Below, piece by piece: positions 35,858 through 44,391 of a stretch of 64,000 nt of DNA (the first letter of the stretch is position 1; every line of letters starts with the position of its first letter). Source of the stretch: Oxalobacteraceae bacterium (GTDB taxonomy: Bacteria > Pseudomonadota > Gammaproteobacteria > Burkholderiales > Burkholderiaceae_D); assembly GCA_947374865.1 (NCBI GenBank), contig CANCDR010000006.1, positions 62,001 to 126,000 of the forward strand. Reading direction: 5' to 3'. The position numbers and the translations under genes were made by a program. Under the pieces are notes generated by a model. The model made no database searches. It worked only from the letters and a program-made list of their open reading frames with translations, and was not told the origin of the DNA.

Positions 35858-36583
35858 TTAGCGTAGCAGCCGTTCCTGCAGGGTGACCTGATCAGGTCGG
35901 CATAGCTGGGTGAGGGTTGAGACGCGGGTGCCGTAATGCGGCAGGTCGATATACACTGCCGATAACTCGCGCTCGAGCGCAATATCGATACCGGTTTTGG
36001 GCAGCCGGCAGTCGGATGCGCGGGTAGTATCGGTCAGCATTTCAAAATAGGCTTCGTCCGGCGCATCCATGCACAGCAGGCTGGCAAAATTGGCCTTGGT
36101 GCGTACCACCTTGGGCCAGGGATTATCCAGCAGACCATTCGACATGCCATAGATGCCGCCCATGAGCGGCTTGCCATTGCGCGGATCGGCACTGCCGCGA
36201 TTGGAATACCAGATCAGGCAATCGAAGTCGCCGACCAATAAATTATAGCCATTGTAATGATCGGGCTGCGCGCACAGCTGAGCGACGTAGGCCGCTGCGC
36301 TGAGATTGCCGGTCAGGTAGTCTGATGCCAGCGCGCCGCGGCTGGGTGCATGGGGTTTTTTTTCTTCCGGTCCGCGAATATTGGTCAGGGCGGCGAATTT
36401 GCCTTCGCGCGTGATGCCCTGCCAGGTGCCCTGTCCGCGCAAATCACGGCCGGCGAATACCTGCGGCGCCTGCTCCCACCAGTTGGCCGGATCGGCAGGG
36501 CGATCATAAAACTCATCGCGGTTCGAAGCGGCGATGAGCGGCATACCGGGGATGACCTGCCAGGCGAAAACGATCAGGCACAT
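35858..36583 (-). CDS. NRDE (TANGO2-like) family protein
   Basis: A 241-residue NRDE-domain protein with the N-terminal signature MCLIVFAW and SNRDEFYDRP at about 20-29. It belongs to the Ntn-hydrolase-like TANGO2 family; the conserved Cys2 would be the nucleophile after Met removal. The family has been linked to heme handling and acyl-CoA metabolism in eukaryotes, but no bacterial role is established. The length is normal. It lies tail to tail with purL with a 9-base gap. Confidence 0.9.
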   Translation of the reverse strand: MCLIVFAWQVIPGMPLIAASNRDEFYDRPADPANWWEQAPQVFAGRDLRGQGTWQGITREGKFAALTNIRGPEEKKPHAPSRGALASDYLTGNLSAAAYVAQLCAQPDHYNGYNLLVGDFDCLIWYSNRGSADPRNGKPLMGGIYGMSNGLLDNPWPKVVRTKANFASLLCMDAPDEAYFEMLTDTTRASDCRLPKTGIDIALERELSAVYIDLPHYGTRVSTLTQLCRPDQVTLQERLLR

Positions 36584-36644
36584 ACTGGCTCTTCCATGAA
36601 AGTGAATGAGAAAAGCGACATTCGATCAAAGAGTCTACTGCTTT

Positions 36645-37601
36645 TCATGCCGGATCAGTCAGCGGGTAGGGCAGGGGCGCAAATTGCAGCACGGCGCCGT
36701 CTGGCGAACCCATGTGGACCGTGCCCTCCTGCGCGGCATCCAGTTTGAGCGCCACCAGGCAGAGCGATGCATCCGCGCTCTCGAGCTCGGCATTGACGAT
36801 CATGCCGCAAGGCTGTTCCGGATCGAGCGATGAAAATACTTCGGTACCAGGTGCTGGCGAACCGGCAACGCGGGCGAGCAACATACGCCGTTTGAGTTTA
36901 CCCAGATACTGGCTGCGAGCGACAATTTCCTGGCCGGGATAACAGCCTTTCTTAAAGTTGACACCACCGAGCAGTTCAAAATTAATCATCTGCGGGACGA
37001 ACTGTTCTTGCGTGGCCTGGGTAATATGCGGCACGCCAGCGCGCAGTTCGCTCAGACGCCAGAAAGTCGCGGGCAGTTCCTGCAAATGCAGACGCAGACG
37101 GGGCAGTAAGGCTTCGAGCTGACCAGTATGGGCGATGCACAGATAACGCGGTATGTCGTCTGCATCTGGCAGGCGAATCAGCAGGCCGCAGGAATCATGG
37201 ATGACTGTATAAGGCTGCGCCGGCAGCTGGGAAAATACGTCGGCCACGGCCGGTCCGAACAGACCGATGCTGCGCCAGTCGGCACTGACATCGGCCAGCT
37301 TGACCTTGGAACGCATGACAAACATCTGCAGCCGTTTCTGGATTGCCGGCAGAATTTGCGCAGGTAATTGGAGCAGCAGGGTGTCCGCTGTTTTAACGAG
37401 CAGAAAACTGGCCAGCATGCGGCCCTTGGGTGAGCAATAGGCAGCCAAGCGCGCGTCGGCTGGCGTCATGTGTTCTACGTCGTTGGTAATCTGATTATGC
37501 AGAAACGATGCCGCTTCCTCGCCGCTGAGCGCAAGGGTTCCCGGCGCCTGATCAGCGTCGTCGAGGAGGGCATAAAAATTATTTACGGCAGTGAGCGTCA
37601 T
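36645..37601 (-). CDS. ygfZ: Folate-binding Fe-S cluster repair protein YgfZ
   Basis: A GcvT-like folate-binding protein that supports maintenance of certain Fe-S enzymes such as MiaB. The defining motif KKGCYPGQEIVAR is present with Cys230. From the ATG at 37601 it has 318 residues, like E. coli YgfZ (326); an upstream GTG (37649) would add 16 residues. It lies divergent from mltG, a conserved arrangement in Betaproteobacteria. Confidence 0.92.
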   Translation of the reverse strand: MTLTAVNNFYALLDDADQAPGTLALSGEEAASFLHNQITNDVEHMTPADARLAAYCSPKGRMLASFLLVKTADTLLLQLPAQILPAIQKRLQMFVMRSKVKLADVSADWRSIGLFGPAVADVFSQLPAQPYTVIHDSCGLLIRLPDADDIPRYLCIAHTGQLEALLPRLRLHLQELPATFWRLSELRAGVPHITQATQEQFVPQMINFELLGGVNFKKGCYPGQEIVARSQYLGKLKRRMLLARVAGSPAPGTEVFSSLDPEQPCGMIVNAELESADASLCLVALKLDAAQEGTVHMGSPDGAVLQFAPLPYPLTDPA

Positions 37602-37711
37602 AAAGTCGGGATGAAATGTTGTTTCGGCTAGTATGATTCGGATTGACACATTATAGTAGCGTCGCAGGAAGTGTGTTTGTATGTCTTAAGATCTTTGTTT
37701 GTGGATAAATT

Positions 37712-38698
37712 GTGAAGAAATTTTTAATTTTTGTCGTCCTGCTTGGGGCTGCCTTGCCGGCGTATGTGGCCTGGTGGGCAAATCAAGTCATTGAGCCAGA
37801 TGCCAAGATCAAGCTGCCGATGGCGTTTTCCATCAAGGCCGGTAGCGGATCGCGCAGCACCGCGCAGCAGATCGCTGAAGCTGGCGTACCGCTCGATCCC
37901 AATCTGTTTGCTCTGGTGGCGCGGGCGAGCGGACAGGCGGCGCGGCTCAAGGCCGGCGACTACGAATTCGAGGCCGGCACGACCCCCCTGCAATTACTCG
38001 ATCAACTGGTGCGGGGCGACTTTGTGCAGCAGTCCCTGTCCATCATCGAGGGCTGGACTTTCCGCCAGATGCGCGCGGCGATCGCCGCTGACCCCCGCCT
38101 GAAACACGATACGCTGACACTGTCCGATCGCGAGCTCCTAGAAAAAATCACTCCCGACTTCCGTAATCCGGAGGGCCTATTTTCGCCCGACACCTACCTC
38201 TTTGCCAAAGGCACGAGCGACTTGCAAATTTATCGCCAGGCCCATGCGCTGTTGCTCAAACGTCTGGCCCAAGCCTGGGCTGCGCGGGAGGCAGATTTAC
38301 CCTATCGTTCGGATTACGAAGCGCTGATCATGGCCTCCATCGTCGAGAAAGAAACGGGCCAGGCCTCCGAGCGCAAAAAAATCGCCGGCGTCTTCGTCAA
38401 TCGGCTGCGCATGGGGATGCTGCTGCAAACGGATCCGACCGTCATTTATGGCATGGGCGATAAATACCAGGGCCAGATCCGCAAACGCGATCTGTTGACC
38501 GATACCGATTACAACACCTATACCCGCGGCGGTCTGCCACCCGGACCGATCGCACTACCCGGCGCAGCAGCTCTGGCGGCAGCCCTGAACCCAGCCAAAA
38601 CGGATGCGCTGTATTTTGTAGCGCGGGGCGATGGCAGCAGCCATTTTTCCGCCAACCTGAATGAGCATAATCGTGCCGTCAATCAGTATCAGCGCTGA
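37712..38698 (+). CDS. mltG: Endolytic murein transglycosylase
   Basis: Cuts nascent glycan strands and thereby sets their length. 328 residues: one N-terminal membrane anchor (LIFVVLLGAALPAYVAWW, about 4-21), a LysM-like subdomain, and the YceG catalytic domain with Glu212 in SIVEKET and the motif LQTDPTVIYG. It starts with GTG. The adjoining order mltG-tmk-holB-pilZ-tatD is widely conserved, and the 42-base gap to tmk suggests an operon. Confidence 0.95.
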   Translation: MKKFLIFVVLLGAALPAYVAWWANQVIEPDAKIKLPMAFSIKAGSGSRSTAQQIAEAGVPLDPNLFALVARASGQAARLKAGDYEFEAGTTPLQLLDQLVRGDFVQQSLSIIEGWTFRQMRAAIAADPRLKHDTLTLSDRELLEKITPDFRNPEGLFSPDTYLFAKGTSDLQIYRQAHALLLKRLAQAWAAREADLPYRSDYEALIMASIVEKETGQASERKKIAGVFVNRLRMGMLLQTDPTVIYGMGDKYQGQIRKRDLLTDTDYNTYTRGGLPPGPIALPGAAALAAALNPAKTDALYFVARGDGSSHFSANLNEHNRAVNQYQR

Positions 38699-38740
38699 TG
38701 GGGTAGCACAATCGCAAACCAATGACAGAGCAAGGAATGT

Positions 38741-39373
38741 ATGAGCCGAGGTAAATTCATCACCTTCGAGGGCATTGACGGTGCAGGTAAATCCAGTCAC
38801 CTGGCGTTTGTCGCCGAGTTTCTGCGTGCGCGTGGCAAAACCGTCATCACCAGTCGCGAACCCGGTGGTACGCCGCTGGGCGAAAAGCTGCGCGATTTAC
38901 TGCTGCACGAAACGATGCATCTCGAGACCGAAGCCTTACTCATGTTTGCCTCACGTCGCGAACATATGGCGCAGCTGATCGAACCGGCTCTGGCCAGAGG
39001 CGACTGGGTTATTTCAGACCGATTTTCTGATGCCTCGTTTGCCTATCAGGGCGGTGGTCGCAAGCTTTCGCGCGCCAAACTGGAGGCGCTTGAAAATTGG
39101 GTGCATCCGCATTTGCAGCCCGATGTAACACTGCTGTTTGATGTGCCGCTGGAAGTTGCGCGAGCGCGTTTAAATGCCACCCGCATTCAGGACAAATTTG
39201 AACAGGAACAGAGCGATTTTTTTGCCGGCGCGCGCGAGGAATATTTGCGCCGTGCGGCACAGTTTCCGCAGCGCTTTCGCCTGATCGATTCGACTGCCAC
39301 GATGGACGCGGTGCGTGCTCAGCTGATCACGATCCTCACGCCATTTGTCGTGCCGCAGCAGGGCAATTCCTAA
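38741..39373 (+). CDS. tmk: Thymidylate kinase
   Basis: Phosphorylates dTMP to dTDP. 210 residues. The P-loop GIDGAGKSS is at 11-19, DR-x-S ([15 protein letters not shown]) in the middle, and the LID region RIQDKFEQE is of the bacterial type. It ends one base before the holB start, so translation may be coupled. Confidence 0.96.
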   Translation: MSRGKFITFEGIDGAGKSSHLAFVAEFLRARGKTVITSREPGGTPLGEKLRDLLLHETMHLETEALLMFASRREHMAQLIEPALARGDWVISDRFSDASFAYQGGGRKLSRAKLEALENWVHPHLQPDVTLLFDVPLEVARARLNATRIQDKFEQEQSDFFAGAREEYLRRAAQFPQRFRLIDSTATMDAVRAQLITILTPFVVPQQGNS

Positions 39374-39374
39374 G

Positions 39375-40415
39375 ATGCAAAACGCGCTCTATCCCTGGCA
39401 GGTATCGAGCTGGCAGCAGCTACACGCCATGCGCGACAGACTGCCGCATGCGCTGCTTCTGCATGGTAGTGCCGGTACCGGCAAAACGGCTTTCGCCGAA
39501 CGCTTTGCGCGTTCGCTGTTATGTGAGACACCCGCCGCCGATGGCCAGCCGTGCGAGACCTGTGCCTCATGCGGCTGGTTCGCGCAATACAGTCATCCCG
39601 ATTACCGCCGTGTGCGTCCCGAAGTACTGGATGAAGACGATGCCGCCGATGGCGAGGAGGTCGATGAGGGCAAAAAAATCAGTAAGTCGGCCAAGGCGCC
39701 CTCAAAAGATATTCGCATCGAACAGATTCGCGCCTTAACCAGCGTGATGACCATCTCGACCCACCGCTCCGGCAAGCGCGTGGTGCTGCTATATCCGGCC
39801 GAAGCGCTCAACGGCGCCGCCGCCAATGCCTTGCTGAAAACGCTGGAAGAACCGCCGCCGAATACGGTTCTGATTCTGGTATCGAATGGATTGGATCGTC
39901 TGCTGCCGACCATCTTGTCGCGGTGTCGTAAATTTGCCATGCCGATGCCCTCCCAGGCCGAGGCGCTGAAGTGGCTGGTGGCGCAGGGCGTGGCCGACGC
40001 GCCAATGTGGCTCGCCGAACAGGGCGGTGCACCACTGGCGGCATTAGCACAGGTACAGTCCGAGTCAGATGAGCGCGAGGCGCTGGATGCCTTCCTCGCG
40101 CACTTGGCGCAACCCAGCGTAGAGGCCGCGCTCAAAACTGCCGAACGGCTGGCGAAATCGCCCCCGGTAATATTGCTTGGATGCTTGCAACGCTGGCTCT
40201 ATGACCTGGCTGCGCAGCAGCTGTCCGGTACAATTCGTTATTACCCGCGTTACCATAAGGCGCTGGCTGGCTTGGCGCAGCGGGTATCGAGTACGGATTT
40301 GCTACAAGCTGTGAAGTCGGCCAATACGCGGCGTGCCATCGCTGAACATCCGCTCTCGCCTAAGCTGTTTATCGAAGACATGCTGCTGGAGTACGCGGCC
40401 TTGTTTGAGCGTTGA
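39375..40415 (+). CDS. holB: DNA polymerase III delta' subunit
   Basis: The delta' component of the clamp loader. From the ATG at 39375 it has 346 residues. Walker A-like GSAGTGKT is at 31-38, a zinc module with CETPAADGQPCETCASC at about 49-65 and the SRC motif (ILSRCRKF) follows. An acidic and Lys-rich insertion lies at about 85-115 (DEDDAADGEEVDEGKK). It sits directly behind tmk and before pilZ, as in many Proteobacteria. Confidence 0.93.
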   Translation: MQNALYPWQVSSWQQLHAMRDRLPHALLLHGSAGTGKTAFAERFARSLLCETPAADGQPCETCASCGWFAQYSHPDYRRVRPEVLDEDDAADGEEVDEGKKISKSAKAPSKDIRIEQIRALTSVMTISTHRSGKRVVLLYPAEALNGAAANALLKTLEEPPPNTVLILVSNGLDRLLPTILSRCRKFAMPMPSQAEALKWLVAQGVADAPMWLAEQGGAPLAALAQVQSESDEREALDAFLAHLAQPSVEAALKTAERLAKSPPVILLGCLQRWLYDLAAQQLSGTIRYYPRYHKALAGLAQRVSSTDLLQAVKSANTRRAIAEHPLSPKLFIEDMLLEYAALFER

Positions 40416-40491
40416 ACGGATCGCTGAATTTAGCGTTCATTTTTTTGATGGTATTTTTTAGATTTGTATTTCCTAGAATGAGAGAGGAACC

Positions 40492-40881
40492 ATGGCTGAT
40501 CATCCCGTCCACACTGCGCAGCCTGCCAGCCCCGCTTCCTCTGCCAGCCGGCCGTCTATCTTGTCTTTGCCGATCAAGGAAAAGGCGGCGCTGTATGCCG
40601 CGTATATGCCGTTTTTGCAAAATGGCGGGATCTTCGTGCCGACGACCAAGGCCTATTTGCTAGGCGAAGACATTTACTTATTACTCAGCCTGCTGGATGA
40701 TCCGACCAAATATCCGGTGGCTGGCAAGATCGCCTGGATTACACCGCCCGGCGCGATGAGCAAGACGCCTGGTATCGGAGTACATTTTTCTGCTGACGAA
40801 AGCGGTCAGCGGCTACGGCTGCGGATAGAAGAATTACTCGGTTCCGCGCTGGCTTCTTCGCGCGCCACACACACTCTTTGA
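40492..40881 (+). CDS. pilZ: PilZ domain type IV pilus protein
   Basis: A 129-residue PilZ-domain protein. This subclass, found between holB and tatD, is needed for type IV pilus assembly and acts with PilB and FimX, usually without binding c-di-GMP itself. The domain core LLSLLDDPTKYPVAGKIAWITPPGA-like segment is present, while the RxxxR c-di-GMP motif at the N-terminus is absent, as expected for this subclass. A Pro/Ala/Ser-rich N-terminal tail of about 20 residues precedes it. Confidence 0.88.
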   Translation: MADHPVHTAQPASPASSASRPSILSLPIKEKAALYAAYMPFLQNGGIFVPTTKAYLLGEDIYLLLSLLDDPTKYPVAGKIAWITPPGAMSKTPGIGVHFSADESGQRLRLRIEELLGSALASSRATHTL

Positions 40882-40902
40882 TGTCATTTTAAGTAAAACT
40901 GC

Positions 40903-41400
40903 ATGCCTTACTCTCATCGTTTAGCCCAAATTGCCGACCTGCCGGCAATCGTCGCCATCTACAATAGTACGGTCGCAGGCCGCATGGTGACCGCCGATAC
41001 CGAACCCGTGAGCGTGGCCTCGCGCCAGGGCTGGTTCGACGAACATGTGCCGCAGCGCCGTCCGCTCTGGGTGGTGGAAGAAGGCGGGCGCATCATTGGC
41101 TGGCTGTCGTATTCCAATTTTTACGGACGTCCCGCCTATGCTGGCACGGCAGAATTGTCGATCTATCTGCACGAGTCAGCGCGCGGCAAGGGTTTGGGTA
41201 GTTATTTGCTGACCGAAGCGATCACCTTTGCGCCCGAACTGGGCGTGCATACTTTGCTGGGTTTTATCTTTGGTCACAATACGCCGAGCCTGAAATTATT
41301 TGCCCACTTTGGTTTTGCAGAGTGGGCCAACATGCCGCGCGTAGCCACCCTCGATGAGATCGAACGCGATCTTCTTATTCTCGGCAAACGGATTAGCTGA
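40903..41400 (+). CDS. GNAT family N-acetyltransferase (phosphinothricin acetyltransferase-like)
   Basis: A 165-residue acetyltransferase. The GNAT acetyl-CoA motif is RGKGLGSYLL, preceded by ELSIYLHESA, and GFIFGHNTPSLKLFAHFGF is the conserved motif B, a pattern seen in the PAT/methionine-sulfoximine acetyltransferase branch. The gene is inserted between pilZ and tatD (gaps 21 and 2 bases), so it appears to be a member of this operon. Its substrate is probably an amino-acid analogue. Confidence 0.88.
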   Translation: MPYSHRLAQIADLPAIVAIYNSTVAGRMVTADTEPVSVASRQGWFDEHVPQRRPLWVVEEGGRIIGWLSYSNFYGRPAYAGTAELSIYLHESARGKGLGSYLLTEAITFAPELGVHTLLGFIFGHNTPSLKLFAHFGFAEWANMPRVATLDEIERDLLILGKRIS

Positions 41401-41402
41401 CG

Positions 41403-42200
41403 ATGTATATAGACTCTCATTGCCATATTAATTTTCCTGAGCTGGCGGCGCGACTGCCGGAAATTTTCAGCAAGATGACTGAAAACGCGGTCACGCATGC
41501 GCTCTGTGTGTCGGTGAATTTGCCGGATTTCCCCCAGGTGCTCGCGCTCGCCGAACAGTATCCGCATGTGTATGCCTCGGTCGGTGTGCATCCCGATTAT
41601 GAAGACACGCCTGAACCCTCGGTCGAACAGCTGGTCGCCTTGGCCGATCATCCGCGCATTGTGGCCATTGGTGAGACCGGGCTCGATTATTTCCGCCTAC
41701 AGGGTGATCTGGCGTGGCAGCGCGAGCGTTTTCGGGTGCATATTCGTGCCTCACGCGCGACCGGTAAGCCGCTCATTATTCATACCCGAGCCGCATCTGA
41801 AGACACGCTGCGCATCATGCAGGAAGAAGGTGCTGGCACCAATGCCGGTGGCGCGGGTGGGGTGATGCATTGCTTTACCGAGTCGCTCGAGGTGGCGCAG
41901 GCGGCGATCGCGATGGGTTTTTATATTTCGTTTTCCGGCATCGTGAGTTTCAAGAGCGCGCGCGATTTGCAGGCCGTGGCGCGGGCTGTGCCACTGTCGC
42001 ATATGCTGATCGAAACCGACTCGCCCTATCTTGCGCCGGTACCGTTTCGTGGGCGGATGAATGAACCAGGTCTGGTCAGGCATGTGGCCGAATGTATCGC
42101 CGTGCTCAGAGACGAACCGCTGGAACGGATAGCGCAACAGACGACGGATAATTTTTTTAAGCTGTTTAAATTACCTGCCGTTGGTGTCGGGTCGGCCTGA
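41403..42200 (+). CDS. tatD: TatD family metal-dependent DNase
   Basis: A 265-residue TIM-barrel metal hydrolase with the DSHCHI motif (His7, His9), GETGLDYF, IIHTR and HCFTES metal ligands and ETDSPYLAP near the end. TatD/YcfH proteins are 3'-5' DNases and may repair or degrade damaged DNA. Gene order (downstream of holB-pilZ) indicates the YcfH-type copy. Confidence 0.93.
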   Translation: MYIDSHCHINFPELAARLPEIFSKMTENAVTHALCVSVNLPDFPQVLALAEQYPHVYASVGVHPDYEDTPEPSVEQLVALADHPRIVAIGETGLDYFRLQGDLAWQRERFRVHIRASRATGKPLIIHTRAASEDTLRIMQEEGAGTNAGGAGGVMHCFTESLEVAQAAIAMGFYISFSGIVSFKSARDLQAVARAVPLSHMLIETDSPYLAPVPFRGRMNEPGLVRHVAECIAVLRDEPLERIAQQTTDNFFKLFKLPAVGVGSA

Positions 42201-42294
42201 GCGTTCACTGAAAATATCCACAGACCGCGCGCTGGTTTGATTATCCATTCATGCATGCATTCGTCAACATTTGTGTCAGTGCCGGCGCTAACCC

Positions 42295-42870
42295 TCATAC
42301 AAGGATAGTGCCGCAGTCCGCTTCACACTGCAGCGAGGTTGCCGGATACCGTGCCGGCACCTCGATCCAGCGCGCGCACACCCATTGACCCAACATACGC
42401 ACCGGAATACCCGCCCGTCGGGTAAGGATTCCCCAGCGCGATAAAAGTCGTTCCACCCCCACTGGCGAGAGCGCGATCAGTCGCACTACCCCCAGCTCGG
42501 CAGCACAAGCCAACACGGCATCGATGAGCGGGCGCGTGATTGCCGGACCATCCGAGGAAAAACGTGAGAGCTCCCAAATCTGCCTTGATCGCGGTAAATG
42601 GTCTTGCATCAGATGGGGAAAAACTTCCTGCATCAAGGTCGGCTGTGTCGTCGGCAGTAATCGCGCACAGCCGCATATCTGACCCTCATCGTTAAGCGCA
42701 ATGACGTACACCGTTTCCTGCTGGTCGAACTGATCCTGCTCCTGCTGCTGATGGGGTCCGCTGGCCAGTGGCCAGCCCAGTTGCTGAATAAAAATCCGCT
42801 GCCGATAGCGCCCCAAGGCGGACGGCAGATGCGCAGCGAGCTGGTGACGAACACCGGAAATGATGCGCAT
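42295..42870 (-). CDS. luxI: Acyl-homoserine-lactone synthase, LuxI family
   Basis: Makes an N-acyl-homoserine lactone from S-adenosylmethionine and an acyl carrier. From the ATG at 42870 it has 191 residues, the family length, and all of the invariant residues fall at their usual places: Arg23 and Phe27, Trp33, Asp46, Asp49, Arg70, Phe84, Glu100 and Arg103. A longer in-frame start at 42912 exists but would add residues not in the family. No clear ribosome site precedes the ATG (the upstream bases are CT-rich), so translation may be weak. The gene faces away from its probable LuxR partner. Confidence 0.92.
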   Translation of the reverse strand: MRIISGVRHQLAAHLPSALGRYRQRIFIQQLGWPLASGPHQQQEQDQFDQQETVYVIALNDEGQICGCARLLPTTQPTLMQEVFPHLMQDHLPRSRQIWELSRFSSDGPAITRPLIDAVLACAAELGVVRLIALSPVGVERLLSRWGILTRRAGIPVRMLGQWVCARWIEVPARYPATSLQCEADCGTILV

Positions 42871-42925
42871 GGGGAGGAGAATGGAAAATGACAATGTTCC
42901 CAAGATTAGCATTTTGATATGCGCC

Positions 42926-42944
42926 CTGCATTAACGGCATGCAG
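42926..42944. promoter_or_regulatory. Candidate lux-box-like inverted repeat
   Basis: CTGCAT (42926-42931) / ATGCAG (42939-42944) with a 7-base spacer, 19 bases in all, in the 200-base region between luxI and luxR, about 56 bases upstream of luxI. It has the CTG...CAG ends of lux boxes, but the spacing is one base shorter than the usual 20-base site. Confidence 0.35.
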
Positions 42945-43070
42945 TTTGTTGTATCGATGGTGTTTGCCACGGACCAATTGAGCATTTGCATAAAAATACT
43001 AAAAAGATCATACAATTTAAATTATACTTTTGCCAATTATGAACAAGGTTCATGGCAGAAAGTAGACCAA

Positions 43071-43784
43071 ATGAAGTCTTGGCAAGAAGATCACCTGAAT
43101 GCCTTATTGCGCATGAAAGACGAGTCAGAGTTGATGACGCGTCTGGCCCACTCTGCCAGGCAAATGGGCTTTGACTATTGCGCTTATGGGGCGCAGATGC
43201 CGGTGCCCTTTATCTGTCCTACAGTCACATTGATCAATACGTATCCCGCGTCCTGGAAAAATCGTTACGCCGTGCAAAATTATCTGGAAATCGATCCGAT
43301 CGTCGCCTACGGACGTCGGAGTTGTTTGCCGTTGGTATGGTCCGAGCAATTATTTAAAGACGTGCCGGCGTTTTGGGATGAGGCACAAAGCCATGGACTG
43401 AAGGGCGGCTGGTCGAAGTCGGTGCGGGATGCACAGGGCACGCTCGGCATGCTCAGTATGGCGCGCGATGGTGCGGCAATGGGCGCGAATGAAATCTTTT
43501 CAAAAAATGCACGCCTGTCGTGGCTGAGTGACTTTGCTCACGTCGGCATGATGCAACTCCTGTTACCTAAACTGGTACCTGAAAGTCAGATTATTCTTAC
43601 CGATCGCGAGCTCGAAGTCTTACGCTGGACGGCCGAGGGCAAGACTGCCTTTGAAATCGGCCATATCCTGCGGGTTTCTGAGCGCACGATCAATTTTCAC
43701 ATCAATAATATTGTGCAAAAACTCGGCGCCTGCAATAAAACACAGGCTGCCGTTAAAGCCGTTACGCTCGGTATGTTGATTTGA
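43071..43784 (+). CDS. luxR: LuxR family quorum-sensing transcriptional regulator
   Basis: A 237-residue regulator. The N-terminal autoinducer-binding domain has the conserved residues Trp62, Tyr66, Asp75, Pro76 and Trp90, which fit acyl-HSL binding. The C-terminal GerE-type helix-turn-helix reads LTDRELEVLRWTAEGKTAFEIGHILRVS and then NFHINNIVQKLG. The start at 43071 gives the normal length; an open frame goes further upstream without similarity. It is divergent from luxI. The 200-base upstream region is notably AT-rich, unlike the flanking core DNA. Confidence 0.92.
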   Translation: MKSWQEDHLNALLRMKDESELMTRLAHSARQMGFDYCAYGAQMPVPFICPTVTLINTYPASWKNRYAVQNYLEIDPIVAYGRRSCLPLVWSEQLFKDVPAFWDEAQSHGLKGGWSKSVRDAQGTLGMLSMARDGAAMGANEIFSKNARLSWLSDFAHVGMMQLLLPKLVPESQIILTDRELEVLRWTAEGKTAFEIGHILRVSERTINFHINNIVQKLGACNKTQAAVKAVTLGMLI

Positions 43785-43806
43785 TCACGGATTGATGATG
43801 CATTGA

Positions 43807-44391
43807 TTACTGGCGCATCAGTTCAAGGATGCGGGCCTGCGTAACGGCGTCCAGCTGCGGCAATATCTTGCTGAATTTCTCGCCATTTTGCATGTTCAGA
43901 GTTTGCTCTGCCGTCATCGGTGCTGGTGCGCGCGCGGGTGCTGTGGGAGCAGGGGCCGGTGACATCCACTGCCGGGCAAAAAATAGTCCGCACAGCGTGA
44001 GCGCTGCTGTAAGGAGTGCGGTAACGAGCACGCTGGCGCTCCAAAAGAAAATCCGCCGCAGTGTGGACGCTGCCGACTTGCTGGATTTGACTTGTTCTGA
44101 GGTCTGTTCTGCGGCCGGTTCATCGCTGCGAGCGCTGCTGCGCTGGACGGTGCGCTTGTATCGTTCGCCGGCTTCGAGCAGCGTATCGGACTGGCGGATA
44201 ATGGATTCAATCATCGTATCGACGGCAATGCGTTGGCGTTCAACACCCTCGGCCAGCACCGCATCGTTGAGAGCCACCAGCGCAAACACCGGATCAGTCG
44301 TATCGATACGAATGCCGGTTTTTTCAAACACATGGGTCCGCAGTTTGGCGGTGTCCATGGGCTGGCTTGGTGCTTCGTTTTGGCCGCTCAC
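43807..44391 (-). CDS. traM: TraM-like conjugal transfer/partition accessory protein
   Basis: A protein of about 194 residues with an N-terminal helical part (LRTHVFEKTGIRID then DPVFALVALNDAVLAE), a coiled-coil-like middle, one membrane segment (about 112-136, VLVTALLTAALTLCGLFFA) and an Ala/Pro-rich stretch before the C-terminus. The N-terminal segment resembles TraM of IncP plasmids (and the StbC-like partner in others). It overlaps the TraL-like gene upstream by a GTGA junction, which suggests coupled translation. I judge the family by context and by the D-PVF-L--LN pattern; similarity is moderate. There is no traK or transfer operon near it. Confidence 0.6.
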   Translation of the reverse strand: MSGQNEAPSQPMDTAKLRTHVFEKTGIRIDTTDPVFALVALNDAVLAEGVERQRIAVDTMIESIIRQSDTLLEAGERYKRTVQRSSARSDEPAAEQTSEQVKSSKSAASTLRRIFFWSASVLVTALLTAALTLCGLFFARQWMSPAPAPTAPARAPAPMTAEQTLNMQNGEKFSKILPQLDAVTQARILELMRQ

